Of a stretch of DNA of 64,000 nucleotides, positions 12,211-25,129 are shown in pieces (position 1 is the stretch's first letter; every line of letters starts with the position of its first letter). The stretch covers positions 4,153,680-4,217,679 of the forward strand of contig OZ037767.1 of the NCBI GenBank assembly GCA_964035545.1. Reading direction: 5' to 3'. This DNA comes from Bugula neritina. Taxonomy: Eukaryota; Bryozoa; Gymnolaemata; Cheilostomatida; Bugulidae. The notes under the pieces are model-generated. The model was given only the letters and a program-made list of their open reading frames with translations. It was not told where the DNA came from and ran no database searches. The position numbers were made by a program, and so were the translations under genes.

Positions 12211-14576
12211 ATAATCCCAATCTTAAACTAAAAGTGTTATAAACTCAGCCAAGGCCCCCCCCCTCCCCTAAGCTCAGCTCAGTCTTGTACATGCATTTAC
12301 TTTTTATCCTTTTAACATAGTTAGACACGCCTCTTAAGATTGTTCCACACTTACAACTTCCATTCATTACAAACTGGTAACCTGTTGAAGCATACTAATG
12401 GACAGGTCTCTTAAGCAGGTAGACTGTGATAGGATGAGTAGTGTAGAGATACACCCTTATAGTAAATACAAGAAATAGGACGTATAGATCTCTAGTTCAC
12501 TCTCATTGGTAGTGAGTAGTTTTATGTGAAAATTTCTAAGCTTCGATTTACAAACTTTTGTGCACTAAAGTGAAATATTTGCACAAGTATACAACTTCAT
12601 TTTATGCTCTAAAAAATGCGACAAGCAATGGCTAGCTTGACTAAATTGAATAACTGTGGAAGTATCTATAAACAGTTCACAGATATTTTATAACTTTCAA
12701 CTCATTCAATACGTCAATCTAATAGGTCATGAAACCTGAGCTTCTATTCATCTTATTTAGCTAAGGGAGTGAAATCATGTCCCTTCCAAGGATTTTATTT
12801 TGCTGGCTCATACCAAAGTGTATCAGTATTAAGATATTACCTCCAAATGTAAGAAAGAACCTTAACACCAACTGGCTTTGTTTCTAAGACATTCTATTCA
12901 GAGAAATTCTCTATAGAAGCATATAATATTATATAACAGTTATCCATGTTGCCAGTGTAACTTTATTATAACACAGGCTGTGTTATAATAAAGTCTAAAT
13001 TTTTCAGCATACCACCTATAATTATTATATTCATAAATCTAGAACTAACTAGTTCAAGCCTTTACAAGGTATGTATTTACATCAATACAGCATACTATTA
13101 TATAACATAAGGGGTTTAATGCTATTGGTTATTAATAAATGTAATCTGTAAATCAGCAACCACTTGTCATGGGAAGCTATCTCAGTGCTGATGAAATATT
13201 CTAGCTTTTATCACCAGCTTCTATGTTTCAAATGGGTTAGTCTGATTGAGAAACTCCACGATCAATCCTGATGCTGAATTACAACTTAAACAATTCGCTT
13301 AAATTAGATTCGTTAGATATACTCAAACTTCGGGTTGGATTTATTCAGATTTAAAAAAAAACATAGACGAATAAATGCTTAAATGGTTTTATGATTTATA
13401 AAGTTATAAAATATAACTGCTTGCCAGCAGTGTTTAGAATTACAATAGCTGTCAACTTAATAGTTTGAGCCTTGCAATGCTCTGGTTACAGAAAAAAAAT
13501 ATATAGATTTAACATTATTTGTAATTATCTGAAAGAGTCGCGGCTAAGATAAATAAATTAATTTGGTTTTGTTATAAATGAAACTGCACTTTATCATAGG
13601 TTATAAGTTCTAGTCTGCATTATAAAGGTTATTGTTTACATTTTGTGACATAGTCACTATAACAAAAAATATCATTTGACTTTATCAGATGATTTGTTTC
13701 CATGCTTCAAATGAAAAATCTTCAATTCGCAGTGTGCAATGTGTCATGTAGAGAATGTAGAGCGTGCAAGGCGCTATTTATTTCTCTCCATCATTTCTGA
13801 CACAGCTGTATATAAAATTATTAAAATAAAGTTGATTTTTACGCTTGTAAATCACATGAATCAGTAGTACTACACTACAAACAACTTTTCTAATTTAAAA
13901 TACGCAAATTGTTATTTTGTATTAATTATATTATAGAAGTTATGGCGCATGGCTGTATTTATATAAACCAATGCAATACTCACAGTTTAAGGTGTAAGGT
14001 AGCAGAAGAATATTGCCTGTCTGTTATTCAACATGGCCTTACAACTGCTTGAATTAAGTTTAGTTTACCCTCTCTGATCAAATTAAAAATTTCAGATAAA
14101 ATACTTGATTAGATTTTATAAATATAATTTAATAATTATAAGTACTTTGCCAACAAATTGCATTGTAAGTTGCTTGTAGTTATTTATGTTTATTTTTGTG
14201 AATAGAATTTCAAATATAGAGTATGGAAAACAAAGTAAAACCGAAAATGTGTTGCTAAGTGAATTGCTTGAAGGGAGTTTATTAAAGAACTATTTCAACA
14301 TTTATAACTGGTTTGCATCAATATCTGTAGACTAAATTGCCTTGCATTATGATGACTAAGAGCTTTAATATTGATTAAAAAGAAAAAAATGACCAATTCA
14401 GAACTAGCTACAATAAATAGAGGACAACATAGTCAATCTTCGTATTAGTGTTATGTGAATATGCGATAGTAGATAACTCCCATTGCTTCGAATAACTTAG
14501 AACAGCTGCTATATGAACTTTGAACCCTGAGTTAAACTTTGAACCCAGAGTTATGTTCTCCCAACAGAATGATTAA
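12211..14576. other. Intergenic, no gene recognised
   Basis: AT-rich stretch between the SINE remnant and the stop of GST-A. It contains a C-rich run near 12257 and a 35-bp palindrome listed separately. No coding similarity was seen on either strand. The last few hundred bases include the 3'UTR of GST-A. Confidence 0.5.
12960..12994. repeat. Perfect 17-bp inverted repeat with a 1-nt centre
   Basis: Left arm ACTTTATTATAACACAG, centre G at 12977, right arm CTGTGTTATAATAAAGT. No mismatch in 17 pairs. It could form a cruciform or hairpin; no gene context explains it. Confidence 0.95.
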
Positions 14577-15901
14577 TTAGATTCCCACTGAAGACGGAGC
14601 TCTTTCAGCCATGTGTTTCTTCATTCTTTCATCAGCTTCAAAATTAGCTGTGAATTCCTTAACCCATGGAGTAATAGTCATGATATCAGGTACTCCTAGC
14701 TTACAAGACTCGAGTGCTGCATATAGCCACACATCTCCTAGCTGGATCTACAAAAGGGATATGATTCGAATATTGTAAATATATGATTTAAAGAGTATTA
14801 CAACTTGTGACAACTGACTTCTTTTAGGATGCGGTGTACTTCATTGGCAAATATTGTCAAGTAACTCTACTATATAATAGACAGAGTAATTACTTTTACA
14901 AAAGCAAATTTTGTACTTGAGTTTCAAAGCTATTTTAAAGTGCATAACTATGGCAACATTTAGTTAGGCGTTATGATTTACTTACATCATTTCCAACGAT
15001 AAACTTTTTTCCTTTCTTATCGGCAATAGATTGAATATAATTCAGATTTTTCACTATTTGCCCTTTGACCTCCTCCATGACCTTTGAAACATCTTCAGGT
15101 TCTGGTTTACTCTTAAATAACTTCCAGGTGTAGATTTTTTCTATGACTGCCTCGTAGAAGTCTTTCGTTACTTCCAAGACTAAATCATTCCAAGTTTCGT
15201 CCCAGCACCCTTCGCCAACTAGCCCTAATAGATTGCATGTCACATTACTGCATATACGTGTTTCTTTCTCATTTATTCAAATATTTACACAGAACTTTTA
15301 GCTATTGGATGTTTTATTTCAGATTTTCTTTTTAATTAGACAGTCAGTATAGCCAATGCTCTTAGTGATCTATTCATTTTTATTATGAAAAATATGTATT
15401 TACAGAAAAAAGGAGGTATAAATACTAAAAAGTGATTGTTCATACCCAATCTTCTGGCGACGTGCCTAGCAATGACATTTGACTGGCACAGAACCTGGCC
15501 CTCTGTTTTAAGGGTTGGCAGTTGCTTCAATGGCTGTTCTAAACGTATATGCAAGTAAATAAATTACTGATATATACAGTACTTAGTCTATTTGAATAAC
15601 CCAGTTGATCAATTTGATATGATATTTGATACACAATCCAATACAGTGTGTGTGCATGTGTGTTAGAGTTTTCGTGTGTAGCATATTGTATAACATCTTG
15701 TATAGTAAACTGTATAAACTCAATAATTTTTACTATTGATTACTGAATACCAAATGATCGCTCACCTTCTTTAACAGCTGGCCAGTCAGCAAACGAAACG
15801 ACCTGGTTGGTGAATTCCTTCTTGGCCACTGCATACAGCATACGAATAGCCTCACCCCTGGCTCTGACGTCAAAGTATATGTAATGATCTTTTTCTGCCA
15901 T
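14577..15901 (-). CDS. Glutathione S-transferase, sigma class (copy A, four coding exons)
   Basis: Cytosolic GST that conjugates glutathione to electrophiles or isomerises prostaglandin-like substrates. Coding exons: 15901-15766, 15538-15446, 15224-14986, 14747-14577; joined length 212 residues, normal for the sigma class. The N-terminal thioredoxin-like domain carries the catalytic Tyr (Tyr9 in YIYFDVRARGEAIR), the Trp-Pro pair near residue 40, cis-Pro53 (KQLPTL) and the glutathione-binding Gln-Ser (CQSNVIAR, residues 64-65). The all-helical C-terminal domain follows (WDETWNDLVLEV, NYIQSIADKKGKKF). It differs from copies B and C by an extra phase-1 intron after the ARRLG codons. An acceptor two bases before the ATG (CGCCACACAG) and a donor near 16252 suggest an untranslated first exon. 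It sits in tandem with copy B on the same strand. Confidence 0.95.
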
Positions 15902-18900
15902 TTCTGTGTGGCGAGAGTAAAACATATTTTATTATGAAGTGCAGTTGTATACAGTTACACCATTTCTACGCATACAGCATGGTCTTATAATGGCTTATTT
16001 TACAGATATTTTTAGCACTATTATAATATTATAGAACAATCATTGCAGCTGCATGATAAAATGATGTGAATGCTATATATATAAATTATCTTGTTTCATC
16101 AAACATCTCATTGTTATAAAAACATTTTATTTATTAGCTGTGAATAATTTTATAATAGTTATAGTTTATGATTCAATAATTAAAAATTGAATCGTGTTCA
16201 ATTAATAAACCAATTTTCAACAAACTTTAATATAATTGAATAAACGTTTTACCTGAATGTTAACAGTTCTTAGTTCTTTAATAGAGTAGCTTGTACAATA
16301 AACTTCTTTCACAGAATGCCGGCAATGGTTATGATGGCAGTTGTTATCACACTATACTGGGCATATTATCATACTTCTTGACCTACAAACATTATAGATT
16401 TGTTTGATCTAAAGATGATTAGAGCTGCTTATGCAGATAAGAATGTGTGCACACTAAGTTATTAGCAAAACCTGCTTGGGTTTAGGACAGTCTGTTTTCT
16501 ATTAAAATAAGATAATGTAAATTTGTGATATAGTTTAACTCTCTGCAACACTCTCTATCTATCACACTCTAACACATTAAAAAAAGACACAGTGTGAAAG
16601 CGAAAGTCAGAAATTCAGAAAAGTAGTAACTAATCACAATGCTACGAATGCAGTTTTTTTTGCTTACACTTTTCTAAATTGAATTGGGTTATCAGTAAAG
16701 ATTCAAATATAATTTATAATATAATCAGCCAAAACTTATGATAGTTATTGCTTTTAATAAATGCAGCTTTATGAGCATTTTTTGCTTTCAAAGATTTGAT
16801 TCCACAGGTTTTATTAATCAACTCTAGCTTATATAATATAGTCAGTAGTAACACTGTAGCGTAGCACATCACCAAAATAGGTGTTGCCTCCCTTGCCTCC
16901 CATTGACAATATGTTTCAATGCTAAGATAATGCAAGTTGGAATATATATCTAATTTTTGAGGTTTAAAGATTTTGAAATTGTGTTCACTTATATCTAACA
17001 GCTGTGAGCAAAATTTAATCAATGTACATAAATGTAAGGAGTTTTCTATTACAGACATTTTATGTTTTCATCATTTTTGCTAAAATGATTTTCATGTATC
17101 ACTGTAACCATGCTCTCCCAGAGAATAAATGAGTTGTTATTGCTGATGTGTTATTTTATTATTCTAACCATCATCATAAAACTTCAAAGTAATTAACAAT
17201 AATGGATAAAAAATATGCAAATATAACTAAAATAATGTTTTATTCAAAGTACAAGTAATTTAACAAGAATCTCCATGCACAGAATTGAAATTAATTGAAA
17301 TTAATTAATTAATTAATTTAATTTAATTAAAATTGACATTAATAAATAAGCCTAAAAACATGATAAATAAAGCATACCTCTTTCACCTTCCCAGGAGTGA
17401 GTTAGTTAGAATATATATGTGTGTAGATATCATATGAATCTAAGTTTGAAAGTACAAACCAAAGTTCTTGCTGAAGGTTTAAAACGGAACTGGTCCTTTT
17501 AGAAAACAGCTGAAATAATGGAATATATTGATAATTCACCCTAATGCAACCTGTGACACCACAGTGGCATCTGGATTACACGCATCCTATTTCTATAGGA
17601 AATCTATTCTATTTCTATTTCTATTTCTTTTGTTATACAAGTCTTTCAATTTGTTTAATAAAAGGGACATATCCTATGCTTAAATATGTAGTAGCTACTA
17701 AATAAACAGCTCTGCAAACAAACAATTAGAAGAAAAAAGAAGCTTTATACCCTAGGGCCTAGAGCCTAGAAAATTGCAATCACCATTGGGTATAAATTGT
17801 TGAAATAGAACGTGATCATAAAGGTTAGTGGTAGATGGTGTTCCTTTCATTACAACACAAAGAGGATATTTGGGAAAATAATCACTAGTTTCTAATCTTC
17901 GTGTGGCTGCAAAATGTTTTGGAAACAGTTGCATGAATGAAACAACAACCATATATGTTAATGCAGATTGCAACCCAATTTCATCATATGCCAAAGTCAT
18001 GGAAACGCAGTGAAAATAATCCGTTAAATTTAGTCTAATTTTCGAGTTGACTCCCACCACTATGCACCATGAGAAGAATTAACAGTTGCTCAAATATTGC
18101 CACTATAACTGGCTAGCTGCATGTGGGAGTATTCAACTTTTATTAATAATTTTCATAAACTTACAATAACATAGACACTTGTTTGTTTAACATAATTTAC
18201 CCACGTCTATTGCAGTTCATCTTGTCAACATTTGCTATAATTCAAATTTATAACCACATTGCATTGCTGCTGAATATTGAACACATTGGCAGCACCGTTT
18301 GAGGTCAGCAAAAAGAGCCAGAAATGGTAATAATTGCAGAAGGAAAATCTGTAGGCAGTTGTCTTCTAAGAAGTTCTGAAGTTAGGATAAAATCCTTTGT
18401 TTTAAATATTCAACTGGCATATTTTCAAAAAGCATTCAAACAGGAATCCAGGCCTTTTTCATCAAACAAGATGATGTGATACATGTGTCCTGCATATTGA
18501 CCTCCATTCAACAAAAGTTAATATTTAATCAGCAAATAGAGTATGTTAGTTATTACTTCTCAGTCAGTCATGCACACACATAAATCTTATAGCTATTATC
18601 AGGTGAAGCATTTCCAGTAGTAACAAATACTGTTATTGCGAGAGTTTAGCTGACGTAAAAATGTTGTATGTTTAGAACTTGTGTATATCCACACAGAAAA
18701 CCTTATTCCTTAGAATATCATTTGTAATTGATATATACCTATACTACCATAGCACCTGGTTGATAATAACACTGTAATGAAGATTTTATGTATTTCAATT
18801 TAGATATGCTTTTGCAGAAGGATTAATGAATAGGAGATTTTTTCAGAAATTTTTTTTCAAGTCATAAAATCGCCCTAATATTTATATATGTGGTTATTAA

Positions 18901-19307
18901 TAGCCCTACAAATATAATGCTATGCCAATTACTACTCCATGTTACATATACTACGACTAAAGGGGATTGCAACCAGCATATTAAATAGCAATACTTACAT
19001 AACTTTCATAATTTTGTTATTTATACTCGTATATTAATTTATTATATTATGCAACAAATGCGAATTGTATAATATTACATCAATACTATGTTATTTTATA
19101 ATATATTATATTGTACTTTACTATATTATATCATCTAGCTTACATTATATTGCATAATATTATAGAATATTATATCACTACAATATTATTTTGCTGATTG
19201 ATTGTCACATGTGACTTCTCTTTAGATTAGCAACAAGAGAGTGGACAACATGTTTAGTATTGTTAGCATATAATATTAAGTTCATAGCAGTCCTTGATCT
19301 GCTGTTG
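15902..19307. other. GST-A 5'UTR/promoter side and intergenic DNA
   Basis: A probable GST-A leader exon ends at 16253 (CATTCAG|GTAAAA on the minus strand). Beyond that, short frames at 16714-17058 and 17752-18060 on the minus strand have no recognisable domain. The second (102 codons, ending in LGSRP) has the more protein-like composition of the two but no intact splice context that I could find. An AATT microsatellite is at about 17288-17330, and very AT-rich sequence runs from 19010 to 19190. Confidence 0.4.
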
Positions 19308-20908
19308 TTATATGCCTGCCGCAGACGGAGGTCTTTCAGCCATGTGTTTCTTTATTCTTTCATCAGCTTCAAACTTGGCTGCGAATTCCTTAACCCACGG
19401 AGTGATAGTCATGATATCAGGGTAGATAACTCTACTCGATTCCAGAGCTGCGTACAACCACACATCTCCCAGCTGGATCTACAAGGCAGAAGAAATCAAG
19501 GCTAATCGAGCTCAAAAATGTACATTTTTGAAATCGATAGGACATAATGGCCAAAAACAAACTAATGGTTTACAATAATTAGTCAATCTGACTACATAGG
19601 GTTCACTCATACTATTGGCTGTTAAAATTATAAAAAAGCCCAGAACTATGGTTAACATATTAGTCATCATGCTTTAAGGCTTTAAAATTAGTTTAATAAA
19701 TCTAACAGTGCAATTTTAGATGGGTTTTATTTGGATTTTCCCAGAATTTAGGTAAAATTGAGGTATTTTAGAACTTGTCATAGCAGGATTTACAAACTTT
19801 TCAAACCTGCTAAAATGGTTATAATCTACCTGGGTTTTAATGCTATAAATTAAGTAACTTTATTTTACATAATTATCTTTGACATGGGTTATGGTTAAAA
19901 CTAATATTTCTAATTCCAAAAGTCAAAAAATGATCTTAATATCTAAAATTATTCAAAAATATTAAAGTTCCACTTTTTGCGCTCATAGATTCAACTCTAA
20001 CTCAAAAGAATTAACACTGGCACATCACTTACTTGATCACAGAGTATGAATTTCTTTCCTCTCCTCTCGGCTATTGTCTGGATGTAGTTAACGTGTTTAA
20101 TGATAGTCTGCCTGACCTCTTCTAAAACTTTTTCCGGGTCTTCTGGTTCAGGCACTCCTTTAAATATCTTCCATAGAAATATCTTAGCAATCACCCCTGA
20201 CTCGTAAAACTCTTTCACAGTTTCCATCACCAAGTCATTGAGTGTCTCGTCCCACTGGGTTGATCCAATCAGACCAAACCTCCTCCCCAGATATCTGGCT
20301 ATTACATTAGACTGACAGAGTACTCCATCTTCAGTGGTTAACACAGGTACTTTGCCCAGAGGTGTGCCTACAATAATTATAGCACATTGGAAACGTCTCA
20401 TGCAGTAACTGTAAATTCATAGATAACTTCTTTAGACAGAAATGAAAAACTTTCTTTTCTACAGTTTAATTTAGTGTCAAATGCTGTGCATGTGTTGCCA
20501 TTCAATGCCATATCAATAAGACAAAGTTTAAATAGAGCTGCATGTAAGCACTGCAAATCTTATAAAGTTTAGTTGGAGGAACTTTGAGTTGAAAGTTTCA
20601 TAGGTTCTAACCAACTCAACTAGAAGTTAAATATGTTGATAGCAATGATATAACACCAGCTTATTAGATATATGCTTATTGAGCAGCTGCTCCAGATATG
20701 TTGTAGTAACATATAGTATAGTTTGAGTATGGCAGTCAACCTGCACTATAGACTAAGTGTCCAACAACTTACTTGGCTTAAGAGAGGGCCACTCTGCAAA
20801 CCCCATTCTCTGGTCATCCAATTCCTTGCCCGCTAGAGCGTATAACATTCGAATTGCCTCTCCACGGGCTCTGACATCAAAGTACAAGTGTTTATCCTGT
20901 TGAGCCAT
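19308..20908 (-). CDS. Glutathione S-transferase, sigma class (copy B, three coding exons)
   Basis: Same enzyme family as copy A. Coding exons: 20908-20773, 20367-20033, 19478-19308; 213 residues. Tyr9 lies in HLYFDVRARGEAIR, cis-Pro in LGKVPVL, and the glutathione-site Gln-Ser in CQSNVIARYLGRRFG. The middle 335-nt exon covers the two middle exons of copy A without an intron. Copy C has the same structure, so B and C are closer to each other. Intron 2 starts with about 58 bp that are almost identical to the intron of copy C, pointing to recent duplication or gene conversion. A leader exon donor is at 21349-21344 and a TATA-like box lies upstream. It is head-to-head with copy C about 3.5 kb away. 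Confidence 0.95.
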
Positions 20909-21349
20909 TATTCTACAGTGAAAGAGTTGTCTTCTCAGTTTCAACTTGTTCTTATATGCTCAAAGATATTATATCGAATGGTTCTATAACCAGCTCCGAG
21001 TTAGTGGTGAAAGACGATTTTAGTTGGGGGGTCTCGCATTTGGAGTTATGTCGTCAACTCTAAACTCAAGACCCCTAAACTCAGTCACCATCAATTCATA
21101 ACTGCTTATAAACGATTCTATTACTTTATGACTCTAGCAATGAAAATCTATACAAAATATAGTCTTTAACAAGCCATATGCTGTAATATTGCAAATTACG
21201 GTCACTATAGCTTTCAGTTCACAAAAGCTGCTCTAAAAACATGATTGCACCATCAAGCACTCATCATAGAAAGACTGCTATTGTCTCGGAAGCCAGTGAC
21301 AGTTTCAATTAGTAAATAAGAATAAAAAGGTGAACTTTAAACTACTTAC

Positions 21350-21425
21350 AAGTGTTTTAGCTTGTGTTATCTCAGCATGAGAAGGTGAACTAATCTCTAG
21401 AACACTTAAAACTGGCCTTTATATG
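21350..21425 (-). promoter_or_regulatory. GST-B leader exon and TATA-box promoter
   Basis: The minus strand reads CATATAAAGG at 21425-21416, a good TATA box. About 70 bp downstream is a splice donor (CACTT|GTAAGT, exon end 21350), so transcription likely starts near 21390 and a short untranslated exon is spliced to the ATG exon. The sequence just upstream of the box resembles the GST-C promoter, with shared words such as TATGCA/TGTGCA, GATCA and ATGACTTGCA in either orientation. Confidence 0.6.
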
Positions 21426-23866
21426 TAAGATAGTGGTGTGATTGGTATGCACATCAAATGATCATGACTTGCACAAATTGTCTTTTCATTGTGGTTGCAG
21501 AACTTTGAATGGCAGAAGTTAAACAAATTAATGGGTTGAATGTTTATTATCACTGAAATATACTGATCTCACTTTAAATTCTAAACCAAAATGAAATATG
21601 TATTTGTCACTAAATACTTTATGAATTTTGTCATTAAATACTTTATGAAACTTTACGAATTTATGATTAGTTAGGAATAGACCTGCCCAACTCCACCTGT
21701 CTTGTTCCAAGACCCACAAGGTCATGAGACATACACTGGCTTGGATTGCTGAAAAAAGTTTTAATTTAGCAGTTTATTATTGAAATATTTCCCACCTCCA
21801 TCAAAGTTTTTCACTGTGTAAGAGTTGCAATGAGACAATGTGAGAAACTAGCCTAACTTTAAAGTTTATAAAGTCTGAAATTTCAAGTTCTAAACTTCTT
21901 AGTTAACAAGCTGTGTAAGGATGTCACAGCTAGTAGAGTTGTGACTCTCAGTCAAGAGGTTGGAGTTTGAATATCAGCTGAGTCATTTCTCGAAAAAATG
22001 TTTTCTCTAAGCTCTGCATCTGTATCGTGTATGACCACCCATGTATAAAAAACCCACATCTGCTTCTTACATAAAGAGTAACCAAATAACAGCTGAGATT
22101 CTCTGGAAAACTTTAATTCTTAGTTCTGGTCAGTTTGAAGATTCTATACTAAATTTATCTAATATTTTTTGGACCAATCTAGGTCTAGGATCAAAACCTA
22201 GCTGTCTTTACTTCATAGAATCTACGTGGAGTTATAGCATCATGGCATCTGCAAGGAGCGTATATTATATTATGCTCCTTGAATATTATGGTTTGTTAAA
22301 AGCACATGCCTTGCAAAATCTTTTGATGACATGCCAGTCACTACTCTGCCGGCAGTTAGCAATGCTGACAGCTCTATGAGTTATATAAACTCAACTAGCT
22401 GCTTATAGTTTTGCTTTCATATTTCAAGAAAATTATAGTCTAAACATAGCTTTTGAAAGACAAATGTGTTCTGTGTTTTGAAGATGTTATTTGCAGCATT
22501 GCATGTGATGATGCAACGCATGAGTAGACAGATCAGTTGAATAAATAATATGTAGAGCCTAAATGTTTTGCAATAATAATTATCTATAGCCAGTCCCATG
22601 TCAGCTTTTTGATAAGTTAGCCACTATAAGTATTCTTATTCGGTTTCACGATATTATAATGACATGGCAAAAAAGCAAGATTCCTAAAATAGCTTTTATT
22701 ATTGCATTTTCATGTGACCATCAATTTGTTTCACTGCGTGAACATTGCCTTTCCAGAATTTTCTGCAATTTTGTATCACTGCTAATGTTCTAACAGACTA
22801 ATAAGAGTTAGTGTATTTGTTAGAATATACACCCTTCAAATCTTGTATAAAAGTTAGTATAAGGACAGCCTTTTTTGGAAAATCAAATATACAAATAATT
22901 TATTTCTACTATAGTTCAATGATATCATTATTAACTTTTATGGTAAATCAAACTCCAAAATTTTTAGAAGAACTTAGATCTTTATAAGAACATCAAACTT
23001 ATAACGTACTGGCTCTTGCATGGCACCTTTGATAAGTAAAATAAAATGGTAAAATGGAACGGCTGTAGCAGAATCAACTTGAAACTGCTGATAATTTCAT
23101 CTGCTATGAATTTTATAAAATTGTAGATTTTTTGTCAGAAATCAGTTTGATTTACATAATAAAAACATGTAAACTACCAAAAATATGCACATCTTCTAAA
23201 TAATTTTTTCCTAATTTATTTGTTAATGCAAGATATCAAAACATTTCCATACGGTTACAGAACAATAACCTCTGAATTTACAGCTTGGTGCGATAGAAAA
23301 ATGCTAAATAAGAACAAAAATAATACAATGTAAAGCAAAAACATGGCTACAGAGGTTCAGAAGCTATAAAGTGAACAAAAACAGAAGTAAAAATATCATA
23401 CCATCTGGTGAAACTACCAGTTCTGTGAACCAAACAGAAGATCAGGGAGAGGTGCTGGTAGAACAGGACAAGTCAGAGTACGAAACAAGTTACAAAATTT
23501 CTATTCATTTAAATCCCAACATTATTTTCTCAGAACCAAGCATTAAATATGAAGTAAAATGAGACCATACCATAAAAGGGGAGCTGACAGATGTAGTTCA
23601 TACTGAACACTGGTAAAAGTTAGAAGCAGCTGCTATAGTAGAGTATAAACATTTTGCATGGTTAAAGTAATTTCAGTAAACAGTGCTTCTAAGAAGAGGC
23701 AGAAGGATTTTTGCTGACTTGCGGAAGATTCTGGAACAACTTGTCATAAGATGTTGCTATGTTGTTTCCATTATTAAATTGCAAAATCATTGCTATAATT
23801 AAAATAAATAGCAAAAACCACATATGGTCAAATATTTGTATTTGTTTATGAGTATCGGAGCTTTAA
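21426..23866. other. Intergenic between divergent GST-B and GST-C
   Basis: AT-rich DNA with a possible SINE fragment near 21917. Short frames at 21528-21725, 22041-22379 and 23371-23562 show no recognisable domain. The last (starting MNKNRSKNIIPSGETTS) is hydrophilic and might be an exon scrap, but it is unsupported. Confidence 0.4.
21917..22030 (+). mobile_element. Possible tRNA-derived SINE fragment
   Basis: A tRNA-like layout is visible: CAGCTAGTAGAGT near 21928 resembles an A-box region. GGAGTTTGAATATC about 35 bp later resembles the Pol III B box GGTTCGAATCC with several changes. No target duplication or tail was identified. Confidence 0.35.
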
Positions 23867-24635
23867 AGGATTGCTCTATCTTGTCTAATAAATGGCCATT
23901 TAGGTCAAACACATATAATATTGTGTTTTTCTAAGCATGCATTGACAAAAAGCATTTGACCAAAGGTAGAAAAAGTTAGTTGAAGTTGAGGGTGTAGATT
24001 GGTAACAGCCAAAACGCCGATTTTGAAATGAGCTGGGAAGTGTGACGTAACAGCGCCAGCATTCCTGCTGGTCACGTGACTATACAAATGAATAACTATA
24101 GAAATATGACTGTGAGATGTAATCTTTTAGCTTGCAATTTGTATATTTATAGAAGTGTAAATGTGAATTATCTCAATCTATAGTTTTTTGACATTTTAAA
24201 TAACATGTATGTGAAAACATTAGGCTATATTTTGCTTGTAAACATTAGAAAAAAGCCTTGCAAAAGCATGCATTCTTTAGGATGAATGCTTGCGATCGAT
24301 CTAAACTAAGTCAGATCGTGCAATATTACGGGCACACCAAAGCTGACCTATATAGCGCACTGTAACTGCTTGAGCGTAATTGGTTGATGTTGTGCCCAGC
24401 AACCTTGAATACTAGCGTTATAGTTAGCACGTGCAGCATAGTTACTGGCGTTCACACGTCACGTATTAGGCTATTCTTTTTCATGGCTGAAAATTTTACC
24501 TCCCTCAAAATTGGAATTTTGAAAAGCTGTTTTCTAGGCATATATCCCTTTGCAAAGTCACAATTGTTTGCATACACATTAGATTATAGTTTATAATTAT
24601 AATGTGATTGTAATAAACTAAGATAGAGCAATCCT
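23867..24635. mobile_element. 769-bp non-autonomous TIR transposon (MITE-like), copy 2
   Basis: Same orientation and termini as copy 1 (AGGATTGCTCTATCTT ... AAGATAGAGCAATCCT), flanked by TTAA at 23863-23866 and 24636-24639. One base longer than copy 1, with scattered substitutions. Inside are palindromic GTCACGTGAC and nearby TGACGTAA and CACGTCACGT words, which resemble bHLH E-box and CREB/ATF sites. They are kept in both copies. This copy ends about 230 bp before the GST-C TATA box. Confidence 0.9.
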
Positions 24636-24738
24636 TTAAATCAAAATATTTCCATGACTCATCCTTGCAAAATTAAGTTTTCACCTGTTTCTATACAATA
24701 GTGTAGATATAATATGCAATCATCGCATTCTTGGACGT

Positions 24739-24951
24739 TTCTAGAAGGTTTCATGAATGATTTGATATGGTCCAGTAACTTCCGCACCGATGACTTGCAA
24801 TTTAACATGCTATGCAACTATAGGATGATCACTTTATCATGAATGCCATGCACCTTACACTTTTTGTATATAAAGCAGAATTCTGAACTTAAGAGCACCA
24901 TATTCAACATTTGAAGTGAACTGTTATCATCGTGTATATCAAGAATTGCAG
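24739..24951 (+). promoter_or_regulatory. GST-C promoter and leader exon
   Basis: A TATA box (GTATATAAAG, around 24866-24875) predicts a start near 24897. The leader exon runs to 24951, where AATTGCAG|GTAAAA is a donor; the acceptor TTTTTTCATAG lies seven bases before the ATG at 25130. At 24739-24746 TTCTAGAA, with further TTC/GAA modules around it (TTCTTGGACG before, TTTCATGAA after), looks like a heat-shock-element cluster about 150 bp upstream of the start. Function is inferred from motif only. Confidence 0.6.
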
Positions 24952-25129
24952 GTAAAAAACACTAATTTCAGTGAATATAACATTTACTTCAACTTATTGA
25001 CTACACTCAGCTATATGCTTTTTCTCTGCGTTTGTTGAAGTGACATAGTTACATTAGACATGTATATTATATATAAATTAGACATGTGTACATTATACAT
25101 TAAGGAACAACTTTTTTCATAGCATAAGA

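Noticed and set aside
17752-18060. 102-codon minus-strand frame with moderately protein-like composition
   Set aside because: No recognised domain and no convincing splice partners or promoter; left as intergenic.
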